DNA from: Mugil cephalus
Lineage: Eukaryota; Chordata; Actinopteri; Mugiliformes; Mugilidae
Length of the DNA stretch: 64,000 nt
Assembly: GCF_022458985.1 (NCBI RefSeq)
Contig: NC_061786.1
Span: forward strand, 22,073,974 to 22,137,973
Reading direction: 5' to 3'
The notes under the pieces were generated by a model that did no database searches, had not been told where the DNA came from, and was given only the letters and a program-made list of their open reading frames with translations. Position 1 is the first letter of the stretch; each line of letters starts with the position of its first letter. Position numbers and translations under genes: made by a program. Positions 26,022-40,700 of this stretch are shown here, in pieces.

Positions 26022-28719
26022 GTAAGGGAGCTTTGTTAATAGTCAGAAATGAATGTGCTTGTATTTGACACAAGATGAATTTGCTGCAAAACGCCCCGAC
26101 CAGTACGAATAAGGCAACAAGCTCCACTTAATACTCAAATGCATGTTAAAAAAAAACACACACACATCATAAGCTGCATTCCTGGATTTACTTTGAAAAC
26201 TTTGTAAAAGAACCAGACTTCTTTAGAGTTGCTTCTTGCAGACTCAAGCTCCTTTTGAGGAAGTGTAGGGTCTCAGTTCTCACAGTGGCTGTTTCTCTGG
26301 CCAGTTTTTGGGGTTCAGGGGCTTAGAAAATGTGAGGAATGTTGCAGAAAAATAAAGAGTGACTTGGGTCATTAACAGGAATTATCCTGCCTGATGTCAT
26401 GTCCAGATCTGGGTCTGGATAAGAAGAATTATGATTTATTAAACTGGAAAGGAAAATAGTTATATGCACACACAAAAGACTAATTACAAATTTCATTCAT
26501 AGTACTTTAATGCTGTAAAACCTGTAGCTTTAATCTGGCTGAATAACTGAGGCTCAGTATTAATCTATAGTTCATCCATCTTTCTGTGATGTGGCTTTGA
26601 CCATACTTTTCTGAGGTCAGCAACACAAGGCAAGGGCTTCTTTTTTTAGTAGTTTGTAGCCCAGGGAGCTTTTTACTCACAGCACAGATTTCTGGTTCTG
26701 ATTAGCAGTGTGTGTGTGTTTTTGGTGGGATCGTGTGCGGGAACCAGTGTCTCTGGTTAAGAGAGCAGTTGTGTATGTGCAAACCCAGAGCTGTGCTCAT
26801 CCAGGAAAACACCGCTCGATTTGAGCCTTTCACAAGACCTGATCCATGAGCACATTGGTATGGAGAGTCTGTGCTGTGGTCTGTTTGAATTAGTCTTACA
26901 CTCACTGAAACAACCAGCGATGGGCTTTTATTAAAATCAGATGCAGGCCAGTCTACGTCCACTGATGCTCCCTACAAATCAACTGGCAAATTAAGTTATA
27001 CTTTATATTACATGCAAGATATTCCATTTATTAGTTGACATAAAGACATGAAGAATTTCCACCCACAGATACATTTATTCATGGATCTCATTTTCATGAC
27101 ATCTCCATGATTATACCAAACTAAAAGCATTGAAAGTTTGCTGCAGCTCGTCGGCCAAGAAACATACACAATCAAAATAAATATTTTCCACTAAACTGCT
27201 TTATTTGGAGGTACATTACATCTGAAATGTTTAAATGAATCCCTCTTTGCGGAGGAGCGCTGGGGTACAGTAGGTGAAGGTTGAAGCAGGAAGCTTTTTC
27301 TGTGAACTAATGGATGTTTAGAGAGTTTGGATAAAAATGTTATCGTTGGCCTTTCTCCGCACATATTTTAGCTAAGCTTGTTTACAGCTTTCCGCATTTA
27401 CCGAATTTTCATTTATTCAACCAGAGAATCGCCTTTCAGCAAAGTCCTTCCTCTGTTATCATTGAACTCTTGCTATTAAGAGATAAACACCCAGCCAGAA
27501 AGTACGGTGGCAGCTGCAAACATCTGCTTATGCAGACATATTAATTATCCGTGATGTGCTTTACATCAGTTATTTAATAGCAACTCTCATCAAGTAAACA
27601 ACCCTTATTTGTTCTTCGTTTCTCCTACTAAACGGATAAAGAATATATTTTGAAAAAAATGTTCAAGATTCAGAACATTATCACAAATATGCAGCTTCAG
27701 ACTCGGTGGCTCTGCCTTTAAAAAAGCTCCCAAAGCTTTAACGTGTGTGTTCCCTCCATACACTGTGAAATCGCACTCAAAGACCATGTAGTCAGTCTCA
27801 GACCATGTTTTGGAAAGGGCACCTTAAGTTTGTGGTTTCTGTACAAACACATCACACTACTGTATTTGTGTCCCTGGAGGAACAACCCCCCCCCCCTCGC
27901 CCACCACCTCGCGTGTAGCTCTCATGTTATCAATAGGAGGCCTATGCGGTGTACGCTGCCTACCGGACACACAGAACGGTTCAGGAGAAGATTTTATTGG
28001 CAAAGTTTGGCTCGTTGTATATCAAAATATGAATGAATATAAACTAAATACAAACGTTCATGTGTGATCAGAATGATCATGTGATCAATGAGGTCTACAC
28101 ACCACCAGCACACGTGACGAAAAATAGTCAACACTGACCAGATGGTTTGAATTAAACCACTGGACTAACTCTACACTCTTACATCAATCCTGCCTCCATG
28201 TGCTGAGCATATTTCAGCTTCTTGGGTTTAGCTTGACTGAATCTTTGTATAATGTGCTGTGGCTGATTGGAGGCAGCTCATACATGGCTGTACACTCTTG
28301 AAAACTCGCGTTTCTGGACAAAAAAAGGGCTTTTTGCTAAAATGGTCTTACGATATGATGCATTTTTCATATACATATGAGGCATGCACAGACTGTCTTA
28401 TGGGTTACCACCATTGTGCGGGTTTAGGGTCATAAAATGGGAGGAAAATTGAAATCTAATCTAAAATTATTTTATCCCTAGAGGAACAAAACACTTGTTC
28501 AGAAATTTAATCTGTAGTTTTCCACCACAGATTAGTTGTTCACTAAGTTTGTTTTGAATACACCTTGTTGCTCGTAGTCTCTAACTGATAATGAATTCTC
28601 ATAACAAATACCTGAATTGAAAAGACACGCTACTTTACTTTGTCAGAAGCTTGAATCAGTCTTTTTTATTTTAAGACCTTTCTTGACATTGTCCTTTTTT
28701 TTTTTTTCTCCATGTGCAG
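26022..28719. other. loxl3 intron 1, nothing recognised
   Basis: No exon or transposon end is evident in this stretch. It ends in a long pyrimidine tract before the exon 2 acceptor at 28718-28719. Confidence 0.35.
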
Positions 28720-28730
28720 AAGCTGAAATA

Positions 28731-31700
28731 ATGGGACGCAGACAGCAGATAGCGCTGAGCTTTCTGTTTGGGTTGTGGTTGCCGTGCTGTCTAACCCAGA
28801 CCACGCCAGCAACCACAGCCAAGCCGACGCCAACGCCGTCCCCGTCCCCGTCCCCGTCCCCGTCCCCGCAGGCCCAGAGCGAACGGCTAAAGGTCAGACT
28901 GTCCGGATACCCGCGAAAACACAACGAGGGCCGGGTCGAGCTCTTCTACAAGGGAGAGTGGGGAACCATCTGCGACGACGACTTCTCGATAAGCAACGCC
29001 AACGTGCTTTGCCGCCAGCTGGGCTTCGTCTCGGCCACAGGTTGGGCCCACAGCGCCAAATATGGAAAAGGCCAAGGTAAAAAGGTTACAGTTAAACACA
29101 CGCTGCGAGCTTTTCAAATTTAGAAAACGTACAGTAGGACGAGGGCGGTCTGTGAAACCCCAATATTAAAACCCTACATGTGGTTTTCCCCCTTTACAGA
29201 CATGTGGCCACTATAGCTAAAAAAAAACATAGGATGCTTCAGTAGAGTTATAAGATTATTTATACCAGTCTGTTGTGCTTTGCTGTGGTTTGTTGGGGGA
29301 GATTGATCCAAAAGTCTGGACATGTGATCGGAGTTGGAGTCGTTTTTCTCGTTTGAGGGACAAGAGGACACTGGATAAACTTCTCTCCATTATGGACAAT
29401 CCATCCCAACCACTGCACCAAACACCATTCATGGTTCAGCTCCAGTTCTTTTATATCAAACTATCCAGCTGAAAAATAGCTCATCTTTTTGTAACAACTG
29501 AGCTACTATGACCAAGCAGTTTCCCTTGTGGATCATTTGTCTAAGTCTAAGTCTAATACCGGACAGTCCTGCTGCATTCTGGCTTCAGTTTCGCCGCTTG
29601 CAGTCAGACACACTTTTATTTAACCAAAAATATGAATAAAGGAGGGAAAGATCCAATGAGAAATTATAAAAAAACTTGTTACAACAAAAGACCCAGTTAT
29701 TACAAGATGAAATCTGGTTCCAACAAAGATCTTAATGATATTCAGAAATTGTGCACAGAGTAAATATTTACACTGTGCAAACTCAGGCTCTTAGTAATCG
29801 TCACATCAAGCGCATGGCTAACACACACAGAGAGAGTCAGACAACCACACTCGCGCCTTTGTCCAGTTTAGAATCACCAATTAACCTTAACGAGCGTATC
29901 GTTGGACAGTGGGAGGAAGCCGCAGAGAACCCACACAGACACAGGGAGAACATGCAAACTTTACGAATGTTTCAAGTTAAATTAGTTTGACCAACTTAAA
30001 GACAACATTTCATTTAATAAATGCAAAAGTAAAATAAGAACAATGTTAAAGTGCCTGGACATCTACGTCGTTGCCACAGACTCAGACTCAGACTCCAGTC
30101 TAGGAAACGTGCAGCCACGGAGAACTCGCTGCCGTTAGTTCAAAGAGCACCAGTGTTAGAAGCAGCCAAGTGTCACTTCCATCCCTGGGAGTTTTTTTTT
30201 TTTTTTTTCTGGAGCCTCACTGACAGTCTGCTGCCTGTGCAGGAAAAATCTGGCTGGATAACGTGCTGTGTAACGGAGGTGAGAAGAGCATCGAATTCTG
30301 CAAGTCTCGGGGCTGGGGCAACAGCGACTGCACTCACGATGAAGATGCCGGCGTCGTGTGCAAAGACGAGAGGATTCCCGGCTTCGTGGACTCAAATGTC
30401 ATCGACGTAAGTCGCCAGTTTGCATTTAAGAGCGATTTGGTGGTAATTAATAAACCGTTATGAGTTCACAAACACTAATTTTCTGCACGGATTATAGACT
30501 CATACTCATTATAACCCACATGGAAGACATTTAACACCTCTGTGCAACTACCACACATGATGCTAATTAGCTAGCCTCTCCACGTCTGTTGCCCTGATGT
30601 GATGTGATATGTGGTTTGACTTACAGACCATTGTTTATGGTCACAATCAGGGTTGTGACAACTTGTTTTTTTAACTGTGTGCCAACTTTGATTCCTCCAG
30701 AACTAAACCACTTAGAGTGATTCTGTCTTTTGTGATAGAAACATCAGAGTCTTGGCTTTTTTAAAAGAGACTAAGATCATGAATGAGCTCCAAGATGTTC
30801 ATGAACAGCATTCAGTTTACTTTGCCTATGTCCTAAATAGGTGTTTCTTTGCAAAAAAAAAAATGCTGGAGTGATTAGAGGTTGGTAGAGACTTTGTGGT
30901 AATTAATAAACTGTTATGAGTCCACAAACACTCCTTCTCTGCACGGATTATAGACGCTATAAGGTTTAACCCACATGGAAGACATTTAACACCTCTGTGC
31001 AACTACCACACATGGTGCTGATTAGCCGCTGAGAGCAGGAACCTTTCCAAGCCAAGTCTGTTGCCCTGAGGTGATGCAATGTGTGGAGGGCTTCCTTTTT
31101 TTATGTTTTAAAATGTGATTAATTTTATAGCTTGATCTAAAGAAGCGCAGCTACTCAGACAGAGCTGTTTCTAGCCGCTCACTGTTTTCCATTCACGCTC
31201 TTTGTTTGCGCCACCACTGAACGGTCCAAGGTGAACAAGGTTAGCCCGGTGACTCGTCTCCCCAGACCTCTGGAAGAGGGAAAGGCTGGCGTATCTGTGA
31301 CAAAGAAGGATTATATAAAACGACAAAAAGGTTTCATAAGAAAGAAGTGGGTGGACTTTCAGATGCGTAACCAGTCTTCCCTCCGTCTGCCCATTGTTGT
31401 GAGTGATGCTCAGTCAAACGTGGCGTCCAGACTTTAATCTGCAACCACAGCCAATTTTTTTTCTTTCTCCACATAAACCACAGCGGAAGTGAGTCAGCAG
31501 CCAAGCTGGCAATCAGAGATCGTTTACTACTTATGAGCTGTTAGCGAGAGGATAAGACCTGAAATAACCCTGTGACTCACTGTAATGTCTGTTTCTCTCG
31601 TGCACGACTCTTTAAGAGACGTGAGCGCATGTCTGCATGCATGGATGTGTCAGAATGAAGATCTTTACTGCACATACCTGCAGTAAAATCATCTGTTGTG

Positions 31701-34700
31701 TTATTTAAGTTTAGTTTTCATCCACTGACAGTTCATTTTATGTATTAATGTCCTTCATAAACAAATGTCTTCTGCTCTGCTGCAGGCAAATGTCCACGAG
31801 AACACAGTGGAGGCGGTCCGACTCCGGCCCGTGGTTGCCATGGCGAAGAAGAAGCAGCCCATCACGGAGGGCGTGGTGGAGGTGAAATACAAAGATGGCT
31901 GGGCGCAGGTCTGCGACGTCGGGTGGACGATCAAAAACACCCGCGTGGTCTGCGGCATGCTGGGATTCCCTCACGAGAGGAAGGCCAACAAGAACTTCTA
32001 CAGGTTAGTGAATAACTTCATGGGTTTGACCCTCGTCTGCTCACGTTTAAAAGGCAGCTTGAATGTCACTGACACCAAAGCTACACAAGAAAGATTGTCT
32101 CGGAAATTAGTGTTTGACATTTTGGAAAAAGAAATCATCTGTACAACATACGTGAAGCTCAAGGAAGCTGTTAGCTTAGCACAAAGACTGGATAAGAAGG
32201 TTTAAAAGCAGGTGTGTCAAACATACGGCAGCACAGGGTTCAATCTGCCCCACGGGGATGAATTTACAACATTTTCAATAACAGTAACTTCTATTCTTAA
32301 TTCGTCCACTATACCAGTGTGTCTCAGCCTATCTTGAGCCAGGCCACACACCAAGCAGAACGGTTCCCCTGAAAAAGTAAATGGAGAGGACAGAGAACCT
32401 TCATTCTACTCGTACTAGGACCTTCCACTGGGTTTGAACTTTCTCCAGGACCCAGTTCAGACTGAGTGCTTTTCTCTTTCCCAGTATTTATCCATCGTTG
32501 TCTTATTCCAAGCATCACGACAGCATTTTATGTTGTTTGAACGGCAACAGGTAGATAGACGGGTTAATTATCTACCTTCTATCATGTAGTGGAAGAGGAT
32601 TTAATTGTACTGTTGCTATACGTCGCTGGCATAGACGAACCAAGACTGATTATCTGCAGTAAATATGTCATTTTCTGACCAATTAAGTGAAATTGGATAA
32701 TTTCCCATGACACAGTGGTTGGGAATCACTGCACTAGACGTTGCACTGTTTTAGTCAAAGTTACGAACGTAACACAACTGAACTAAACAGCACATGGCAG
32801 TAAAGTGCCTAAATTAGAATTATTTCTATTAAGAAATTTGAGATTGTGCATATTTTTTTGTAAAAGGATAGTTTATGTATGTATTGTACTTCTTTGTTGT
32901 TATCTGTAGGTTACTATGCTTTTACATTACTGGTGTCGCCCACTTTAGATCAAACTGGGCTCAACTACAATATGTTTGACACAACTGGTTTAACTGCACT
33001 TTTATTTCTTGTACTTATTTTCATTGTTTATGAGAAGGAAACATTTCTTCAAACTGATTAAACAGTAGGAAGCCTGTGAGCTTATATATTATATATTATA
33101 TATTATATATTATATATATATATATATATATGTATTATATTATATATAAATATATAAATTTGAGCGTGTTGGTCGTCACCAGCCGTGGGAACTAAACCAC
33201 CTCCGTGCAGGAACGTGGCTCATTCACTCAGACTGAGACGTTTGCTGCAGCCGCTTTGACTCTTTTTCCCACCGTTTTGTTCTGTAAAGCAAAGTGGCAA
33301 CACTTTCAACCAAACCACAAGCAGGATCTTAATCTTTGTCCTGTGCAGAGTGGACATTACAGCGACTGCTGTTTACCGTGGTTATGAGAGGGAATGCGTG
33401 TAGACGTTGTACTGTCTGCCAAAAAAAACGACAATGCTACAACTAAGGTGTTACATCATGTTTTTGTTTGTATTGTTGTTTGTTTTTTGTGTGTGTGTCA
33501 TCTTCTCTACATTATCTGCAAAGTTCATAGATAGATCAGGTCTCACTACTAAGTAAGCTGCGGTTAAAATAAATAAATACCAATCTAATTAAATATGGTA
33601 ACTATTAAAATGTGATAAAAGCTATAAAAAGGAAGAAAGATCATTTGCTCTGACTCGGTCAGAGGCAACAAACATAGAAAATTACACATAAGTTTATTTT
33701 TGAGTCTGGTTGTGTTTGAAAATTTAATTAATTTAGTTAATTTGTTCCTTCAGTAAACTGGAAATGACTTCTAATATAGTATTTGATAAAACTAAGCCCC
33801 CAGGAGTCTTTATTAAAAGGACTCTTCTGTGTTATACGAGAGCAGTGCAGCCTCGGACCGATCCAGCGGTCAGTGTGACTCCACACATTCCTGGCTGGAC
33901 GTTTTATTCGTCCTCAGCAGCTGGTTCACAGTAGCACGAGGGGAGAAGTGTGTTTTCTCTCGGCCTTGTGTGAATCCTGAGGCTCTGGAGGAGGAGGAGA
34001 CGGGGGCTGCTGGACGGGCACACAGCGCACCGGCCGCCGAGACCCGAGAGAAGACAACCTGCATGTTTTATTTAATAGTTGTTCATATTTAACCTTCTCT
34101 GATCCTTATTGTTTGACTTAAGTCGAGTCTTAAAGGGAAATTATACCTTGAGAGAAGGACGATACAACCACAACACAATTATACGCTGCTGCTTTTACAC
34201 ACATAATAATAATTTACACTAATAATCTGAATAAAAATGTCTTGTGTGGCCACATAAATAATCTGAACAGACTGACCCAACCAGAAGTAGAGGGATGTGG
34301 GGTGAAAGGAACGTTTTAGCAGCTAATAACCATGTAAACACTTGATCTGATGGTTTTTATTCTCTGGTCGGAATAAATCAGAAATAAACGTTTTAAGAAA
34401 GGTCAGAAAAAGATGCAGTAGTTTGAACAAAGTCAGAATTTTGGCCACGTTCTTCTTTGATTTAATTTAAAACGCTTCTTCTTCTTTGGTGTTGTGACAG
34501 ATTCAACTAGATAGATAGATAGATAGATAGATTTATTGTCATTCATCAGAAATAAATAAAAGTTTTGAGAAAGGTCAGAAAAAGATGGAAGTTGCAAACA
34601 ACAGTAGTTTGAACAAAGTATTCTTCTTTGATTTAATTTAAAACGCTTCTTCTTCTTTAGTGTTTCTGACACATTTTGACGCTTCACCACTTTAATAATA

Positions 34701-37700
34701 AACTACTGTGTCATAATTATAAATTTACTCGGGGATTAAAGATGCTTTTCATGCTCCTTTATTTCCTCCTAAAGGGCAGGAGGACAAAAAAGTTTTGTGT
34801 CCAGGGTGCGTAGTGTCCTCTAAAATGTTCCAGGCTCCACTGAGACATCTGGAGCTGGCAGTGTCCTCCAGAGAAGACAAAGGACGTGATGATATTTCTC
34901 AGCTTTTTCCCTTATTATCCTCTGAAGTGTCGTTTTTGTCTGCAGCCAGTGTATTACACAAGAAAACACATTTATTGTGTTTCCTACAGCTACTTGATAC
35001 CAGGCAGCTCATTTCTTCTGCATAGCTGGAATAGCTTTGTAATTGTGAAATCTGTAACGTGAGCTCTTGGAAAACTTGTGGCATCTGAAAAATGTTACTC
35101 ACCACTGACAGGACGTGTGTGTGTGTGTGTATGTGCGCATACATGCAGCCGGTCTAAGTTGTGCGTTTGCTTGTATTTTCTCCCCCGTGTGTGATGGAAT
35201 CTGGCCGTCTCACCGTTTTGCAGACGCCTGAAAAAGCGAGCAGCTGAGAAGGTCTCCAGGCCGAAGGTTAATGTTTCGGCCGGTGGAAGGTACACAGACA
35301 CAGGGGAAAAACCCACCGTCCACCTCCGTCTGCTCCCTGTTTACTGTAGCTCTGACAGTGGGTTTCCTGTTCTGGGTGGACAATCACCACGTAGCGCCTG
35401 TTTCTAGCTGGATGCCTCTTTACCTCTTTCTAATGTCATGTTATTATAATGTGCAGCATGGGAATGAGTGCGGAACCTCTCCTCTCACGTCTTGCAGACA
35501 TGGCACAGACTGATGCACCTAATTTAATAGCAAATAATAATAATAATAATTGGACAGATGTCGTCGGTCTGTGCCATGCCACTGATTTGGGTTTAATTGG
35601 TTTATTTTTTATCTAACTATCTATGGCATGCTTTTTGGAGGAGGTCGGAAACTCGACACCCTGGGTTCCTTAACTGAATTAGTCTCCATATGACAAAAAA
35701 TGGATCCTGCAAAATTCACAGCGTTTGTTTTTTCAGTGGTCAGGACGCCAGATAGACAGAATTCACCACAGTCTTAGACAGTCAGTCCCTGTTACGTTTG
35801 GCAGCTACACACGGGTCCTGAGGGCTCTAAACAGAGTAAAATATATTTGGATCTATTGTCAGATGATTGTGTGGTGACAAAAATGCATCTTAAACGATAT
35901 ATATACATGTATTTTTGTTATTGTCAGCACATACTATGACAAGATCAGCTTTTTTTTTACCACGGGTGACTTTAAATCCCAAGTGAAGAGCTTCCAAATA
36001 CACTTCATAGCTTATTTATTTATTTATTTTACTCTTTATCAGTGTTTTAATGTGTAGCTCCTGTTTAATCTGTAGGCTAACATGAAACTGAACTGAAAAT
36101 ACACTAAAATTAATAATATTCCTGCTATCAGTACATTTTTTTTTTTAGTATTTAGCAATATGAACACTCAGTTTTTCAAAATATTATTTAAAATTTGCAG
36201 AACTGACTCTTATTTGAGACCTGGCCACCGTCACAGAGCTTGTGGTCTAATTACATGATCATCATGCTTTAATTATCACACCACCCAGACATAAAGCAAT
36301 GCCTCAATGTAGAAAATAAAAGTACTAACAAACATCTCTGGGATAATTCTTAACGTGTAACACACTGTGTGGCCAAAGGTTCATGGAGACAAAAATATGA
36401 AAATAAAACAACAACAATATGAACGACATCCCTGGAAAAAAATAAGAGAGTAATGTGAAAACATGTCAACCACAAACTTTTGGCCACATCTTTGTGTTAT
36501 GTGCTAAATAATGAGTAATAAAAATGTGTCTTTGTCATATTTATGTTTGTTTGTATATAAGTAGGATGTGTCTGATTCAACTACATGTCAATTCATTAGG
36601 GACGCTGGTGAAGATGCATTTAATTTTCTGGTATTCAGTTTAAAAAACCTGTTGATTCAACTCTGACTGTAGTTTGTAGTAATTTAATCCAGCAACACAA
36701 ACTACATCCCCCAGAATGATCGTACAGTCAGTACCACTTTTTTTTTAGCACTTTTTCAACATAAACTGAACATTAAATTGTCAAACCAGTTTATTTTTAG
36801 CGTTTTTATACACAACTACAACAAATCACCTGCGTAGACAGATGTACTGAATGTGACACATCCTGCTGAACAGCGTTTATAACGTAATTGTGTAGCATCA
36901 CGTAACCATCGTGTCTGTGTCATCTCATTGTGTCATTGTCTACCTGTGCAGTCTAACCCGTGTTTACCTTGCAGGCAGACATCCAAAGCTAAAGCTAACA
37001 CTAAGTCTAAACAGAGCAGCCCTGGCAAAAGGTAAACTGAGGGTAATAAGCGACTTCTGTGGAGAAAAATGCCCACGCACACACATGGCTGCTTCCGCAA
37101 ACTGTCATTTCAACTGCACTTCTTGTCTAAACACTTTATTTAATCCCTGGTTTTTATAATAACAGTGATGAATGGTTAATATGAAGCTAGAGACAAACAT
37201 TTAACATATTAACATATTAAGTCTTCTGTAGGTTTTATGTGCAGAGCATAAAAGCTATAATTTACATTTTCAGCTGCGTGTTAAAGGTTGTAAATATAAC
37301 GTTGAAATGTGCTGGTGGGTTGATTTGTTAAATTCAGAAAGCGCCAGGTTCGTTTGTAGTCTTTTGGTAATGCTAAGCTAACCTGAAAGTACATATTTGC
37401 TATTCATCCTCTTGTTTAACTCTCAGGAAAATATAATATATTCCAAATTAATATGTTTTGTTCTACAGTTTATTCTTCACACATCGGCTGTAGGAGGATC
37501 TTCTTCCTCTCCTCAGACATGTTTTTATCATTTATTGTAGTTTTTGTGCCTCTGTTCATTCAGTTGTTTAAAAATATGCCCATGAAAACTGTAAATACCG
37601 TCCACTCATCGTTTCCCCCCCCGGGTCTCTGCTCCCTTCAGGCTGTATTTGGAGCGTCAGAAGAACTACTTCCACGTCCACTCTGTGGCCTGTACGGGCA

Positions 37701-40700
37701 CCGAGGTCCACCTGGCGGCCTGCCCCCTGGAGTTCAGCAAGCCCAACGCCACGTCGGTCTGCAGCGGCGGCATGCCGGCGGTCGTCAGCTGCATGCCCGG
37801 ACCTCTGTTCATGCAAAACAGCGGCTTGAAGAAGAAAATCAAAATTTCGGTAAAATTATTGAAGCAAAACGACGGAGGAAGAATCACTAGACTCTGGTGG
37901 AGTCGGTGTCACGATGTGTTTTCTCTTTGCTGTTTAGACCAACGTGAGGCTGAAGGGAGGAGCCAAGCTGGGAGAAGGTCGGGTCGAGGTCCTGAAAGAC
38001 AGCGAGTGGGGGACGGTGTGCGACGACCGCTGGAACCTGCAGTCGGCCAGCGTCGTCTGCAGGGAGCTCGGCTTCGGCAGCGCGAAGGAGGCTCTCACCG
38101 GGGCCCGCATGGGACAAGGTGAGGACAAGACGAATACAAGTCACCTGAGACAGGATGTGATTGTGTCCTCCTTCAGGGAAGACGTCAGTCACCAGCTTTC
38201 TCTCTAATCTCTCAGGTCATCTCTTCTTCTTCTACCAACGCTCTGACCTTAACATTCCCACATGGATTCCTCATTTTAATAGAAGGAAAGGAAAGCTGTG
38301 CTACATTCCTGACATGAATCCGCCCGTATAGCATTCCTCATTCATTAAAAAGCTCTTAACTGTGGGTTTATTTTTGATTCCTAAGTCGCCGTGTGTTATT
38401 CATAGCGAAAGGCTATGATGGACCGTTTCTGTCACAATGAGGTCCAGAATGTGTCTCAGCCGCCTGGCGTCCACATGAGTGACACTGACGACTGGAGCTG
38501 TAAAAACCTGAGGCCAAAGTCTTTGATAACCAGGGTTCAGAAGTGCGATGCCTTACGAAAGAGTGTAAACGCTTCAATGATTATCAATTATTATCTTTTC
38601 GCCTGGGTGGTCTCGGCCGCCGTGGGCCGAAATAGCTCAGTTGGGAGAGCGTTAGACTGAAGATCTAAAGGTCCCTGGTTCGATCCCGGGTTTCGGCAGC
38701 GAGGGTCTCACTTTTAGTTAGAAATGTCTCAAATCCCCTCATATCTGTGACTGAACCCCCCCAGAGCAAGGCATCAGACCAAGTCTTCTCCTTTACAAAC
38801 GAATGTAGATGCAGCCGACAAATTTCCTCCCCTCAGAATCAAGGACAATTTGCTTAATTTAATTTAATTTTACCTGAAAGTTATGTGATTTAAAAGAACA
38901 TTTTAAAACATGAGATTGTATAAACATGTAATAAACGCATCAAACTAAAATAAAAGCTGCTCCTCTGCAGAGAGTTCTATGTATTAAAAAAATGCATCTT
39001 TACTAACAATTTAATTCAACCACACAGAAGCCGTTTGGCTAAATTACTCTGAGATTCCACCAAATGAGAAACAGTGGCTCTTTTGAAGAGAGACGTGTTC
39101 TCGGAAACCTTGGGTTGGGAGGTGTCTGTGCCCCTGAGTCTGTACATCGGGATTTCTACCACAGAGGAAGTTTGCAGAAGGGGACTCGTCACTAAATCTA
39201 CTCTGCGACCGAGTCCCGGGAAACATTCCTGGACGTCAGCGGAAGGAATTCCTTCCTCTGACAGCGGAGATGGAGTGAAAATCTAGAGATTACGTGTGAA
39301 GTCGCTGACAGAGAAAAGCCTCCCCGGGGTTCAGAAGCGAGCTGGTGTTTAGTCTCTGGTCCGGACTGTGTACAGAACACAAGTGGTTTGTTAGTTAGTG
39401 AAGTCAAATTCAGTAACTAACAAAGATTTGAGACGACTCCTTTGGTCCTGGATCGTTCTCATCTGGTATCAGCGCTTTATGAAATAGAATAATTGCTGCA
39501 AAAAAAAAAAAAAAAAATCTGATCCTCTCTCTCTCTCTATGGGCCGAAATAGCTCAGTTGGGAGAGCGTTAGACTGAAGATCTAAAGGTCCCTGGTTCGA
39601 TCCCGGGTTTCGGCAGTGATGTGGTGTCTTTTAGAGCTTTGATCAGCCACAGCATTACGACCACTGACGGGAGAAGTGAATAACACTTCACTGCACAAGT
39701 GGGGAGAAGTGTTGTGTTGGGAAACTTTTGGATTAATTCTTGTGGATGTTCCATAGATGTGTAGCACATAGACCAGACTAGACCAGAGACCAGGGATGTG
39801 TATCGCCACATTCTTTTGTAAACAGTGCTGGTGTTTAAAGAATGGAAATCATACAAACTTTGTCTAAAAACTGTGCCTTTTTTATTTTTAAGGCATTTTG
39901 TGACGTGCAAGTTCAACAAAATATTAATTTAAATAATATAAATACAGGTCTTGCAGGCTCTCAAAGATGGTACATTTCTAAGCTTTTCAAAAAAAAATGC
40001 TATGTGTTGTCAGATATTTAATTCCAGGTGTTACCTTTCTTCCAGCGCTTGTTGCAGGTTATACATTCTGCATCTTTTGAGGTCTCCATTGCTTTTCAGT
40101 ATTTAAATTGCTTTTCAGTCTGGTTACTACCACTGGAGTCAGCACCGGTGCCATTAGGCTGCTGGTGTATTAGTGTCAGATGACTTGAATTTATTCTAAT
40201 CAGGATTGAGTGTCTTATTATTAAATGACTTCAATCTGAATTACTCTTAAAAAGTCACCAAAAACTTCAGATTCATCTTATAAATTCATCTTCGCTCCAT
40301 GTCTTACGTGTCCGTCTCTTCCGTCCAGGAATGGGTCCGATCTACATGAACGAGGTGAAGTGTCTCGGGGTGGAAAAGTCCATCTGGAACTGCCCCTTTA
40401 AGAACATCACGTCTGAGGACTGTCAACACATGGAGGACGCCGCCGTCCGCTGCAACGTCCCGTACATGGGCCTCGAGAACTTGGTCAGACCTGAACCTTC
40501 CTCACTAAAACAATTTACTTTTTACAAAGCTTTAAAAACAGGATGGTAGGAAATAAGATCATAAAATGCACTGTTTTATTCTGTGTTTGTTTCATAATCT
40601 TTTGTCCATTTGTCAGTATCTGCTGCTCTAATAATCTTCTCTGAATCAACCACTAGAGCATGATGGTGTAGAAATCTGATATAACTCTTCTCTGCTGCTG

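Larger units (their letters stand above)
39185..39950 (+). repeat. tRNA-Phe-bearing repeat block, right copy
   Basis: Inverted relative to 10270-10915. It is longer because a Tc1-like deletion derivative (39640-39795) lies between the tRNA and the distal part of the block. Confidence 0.8.
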
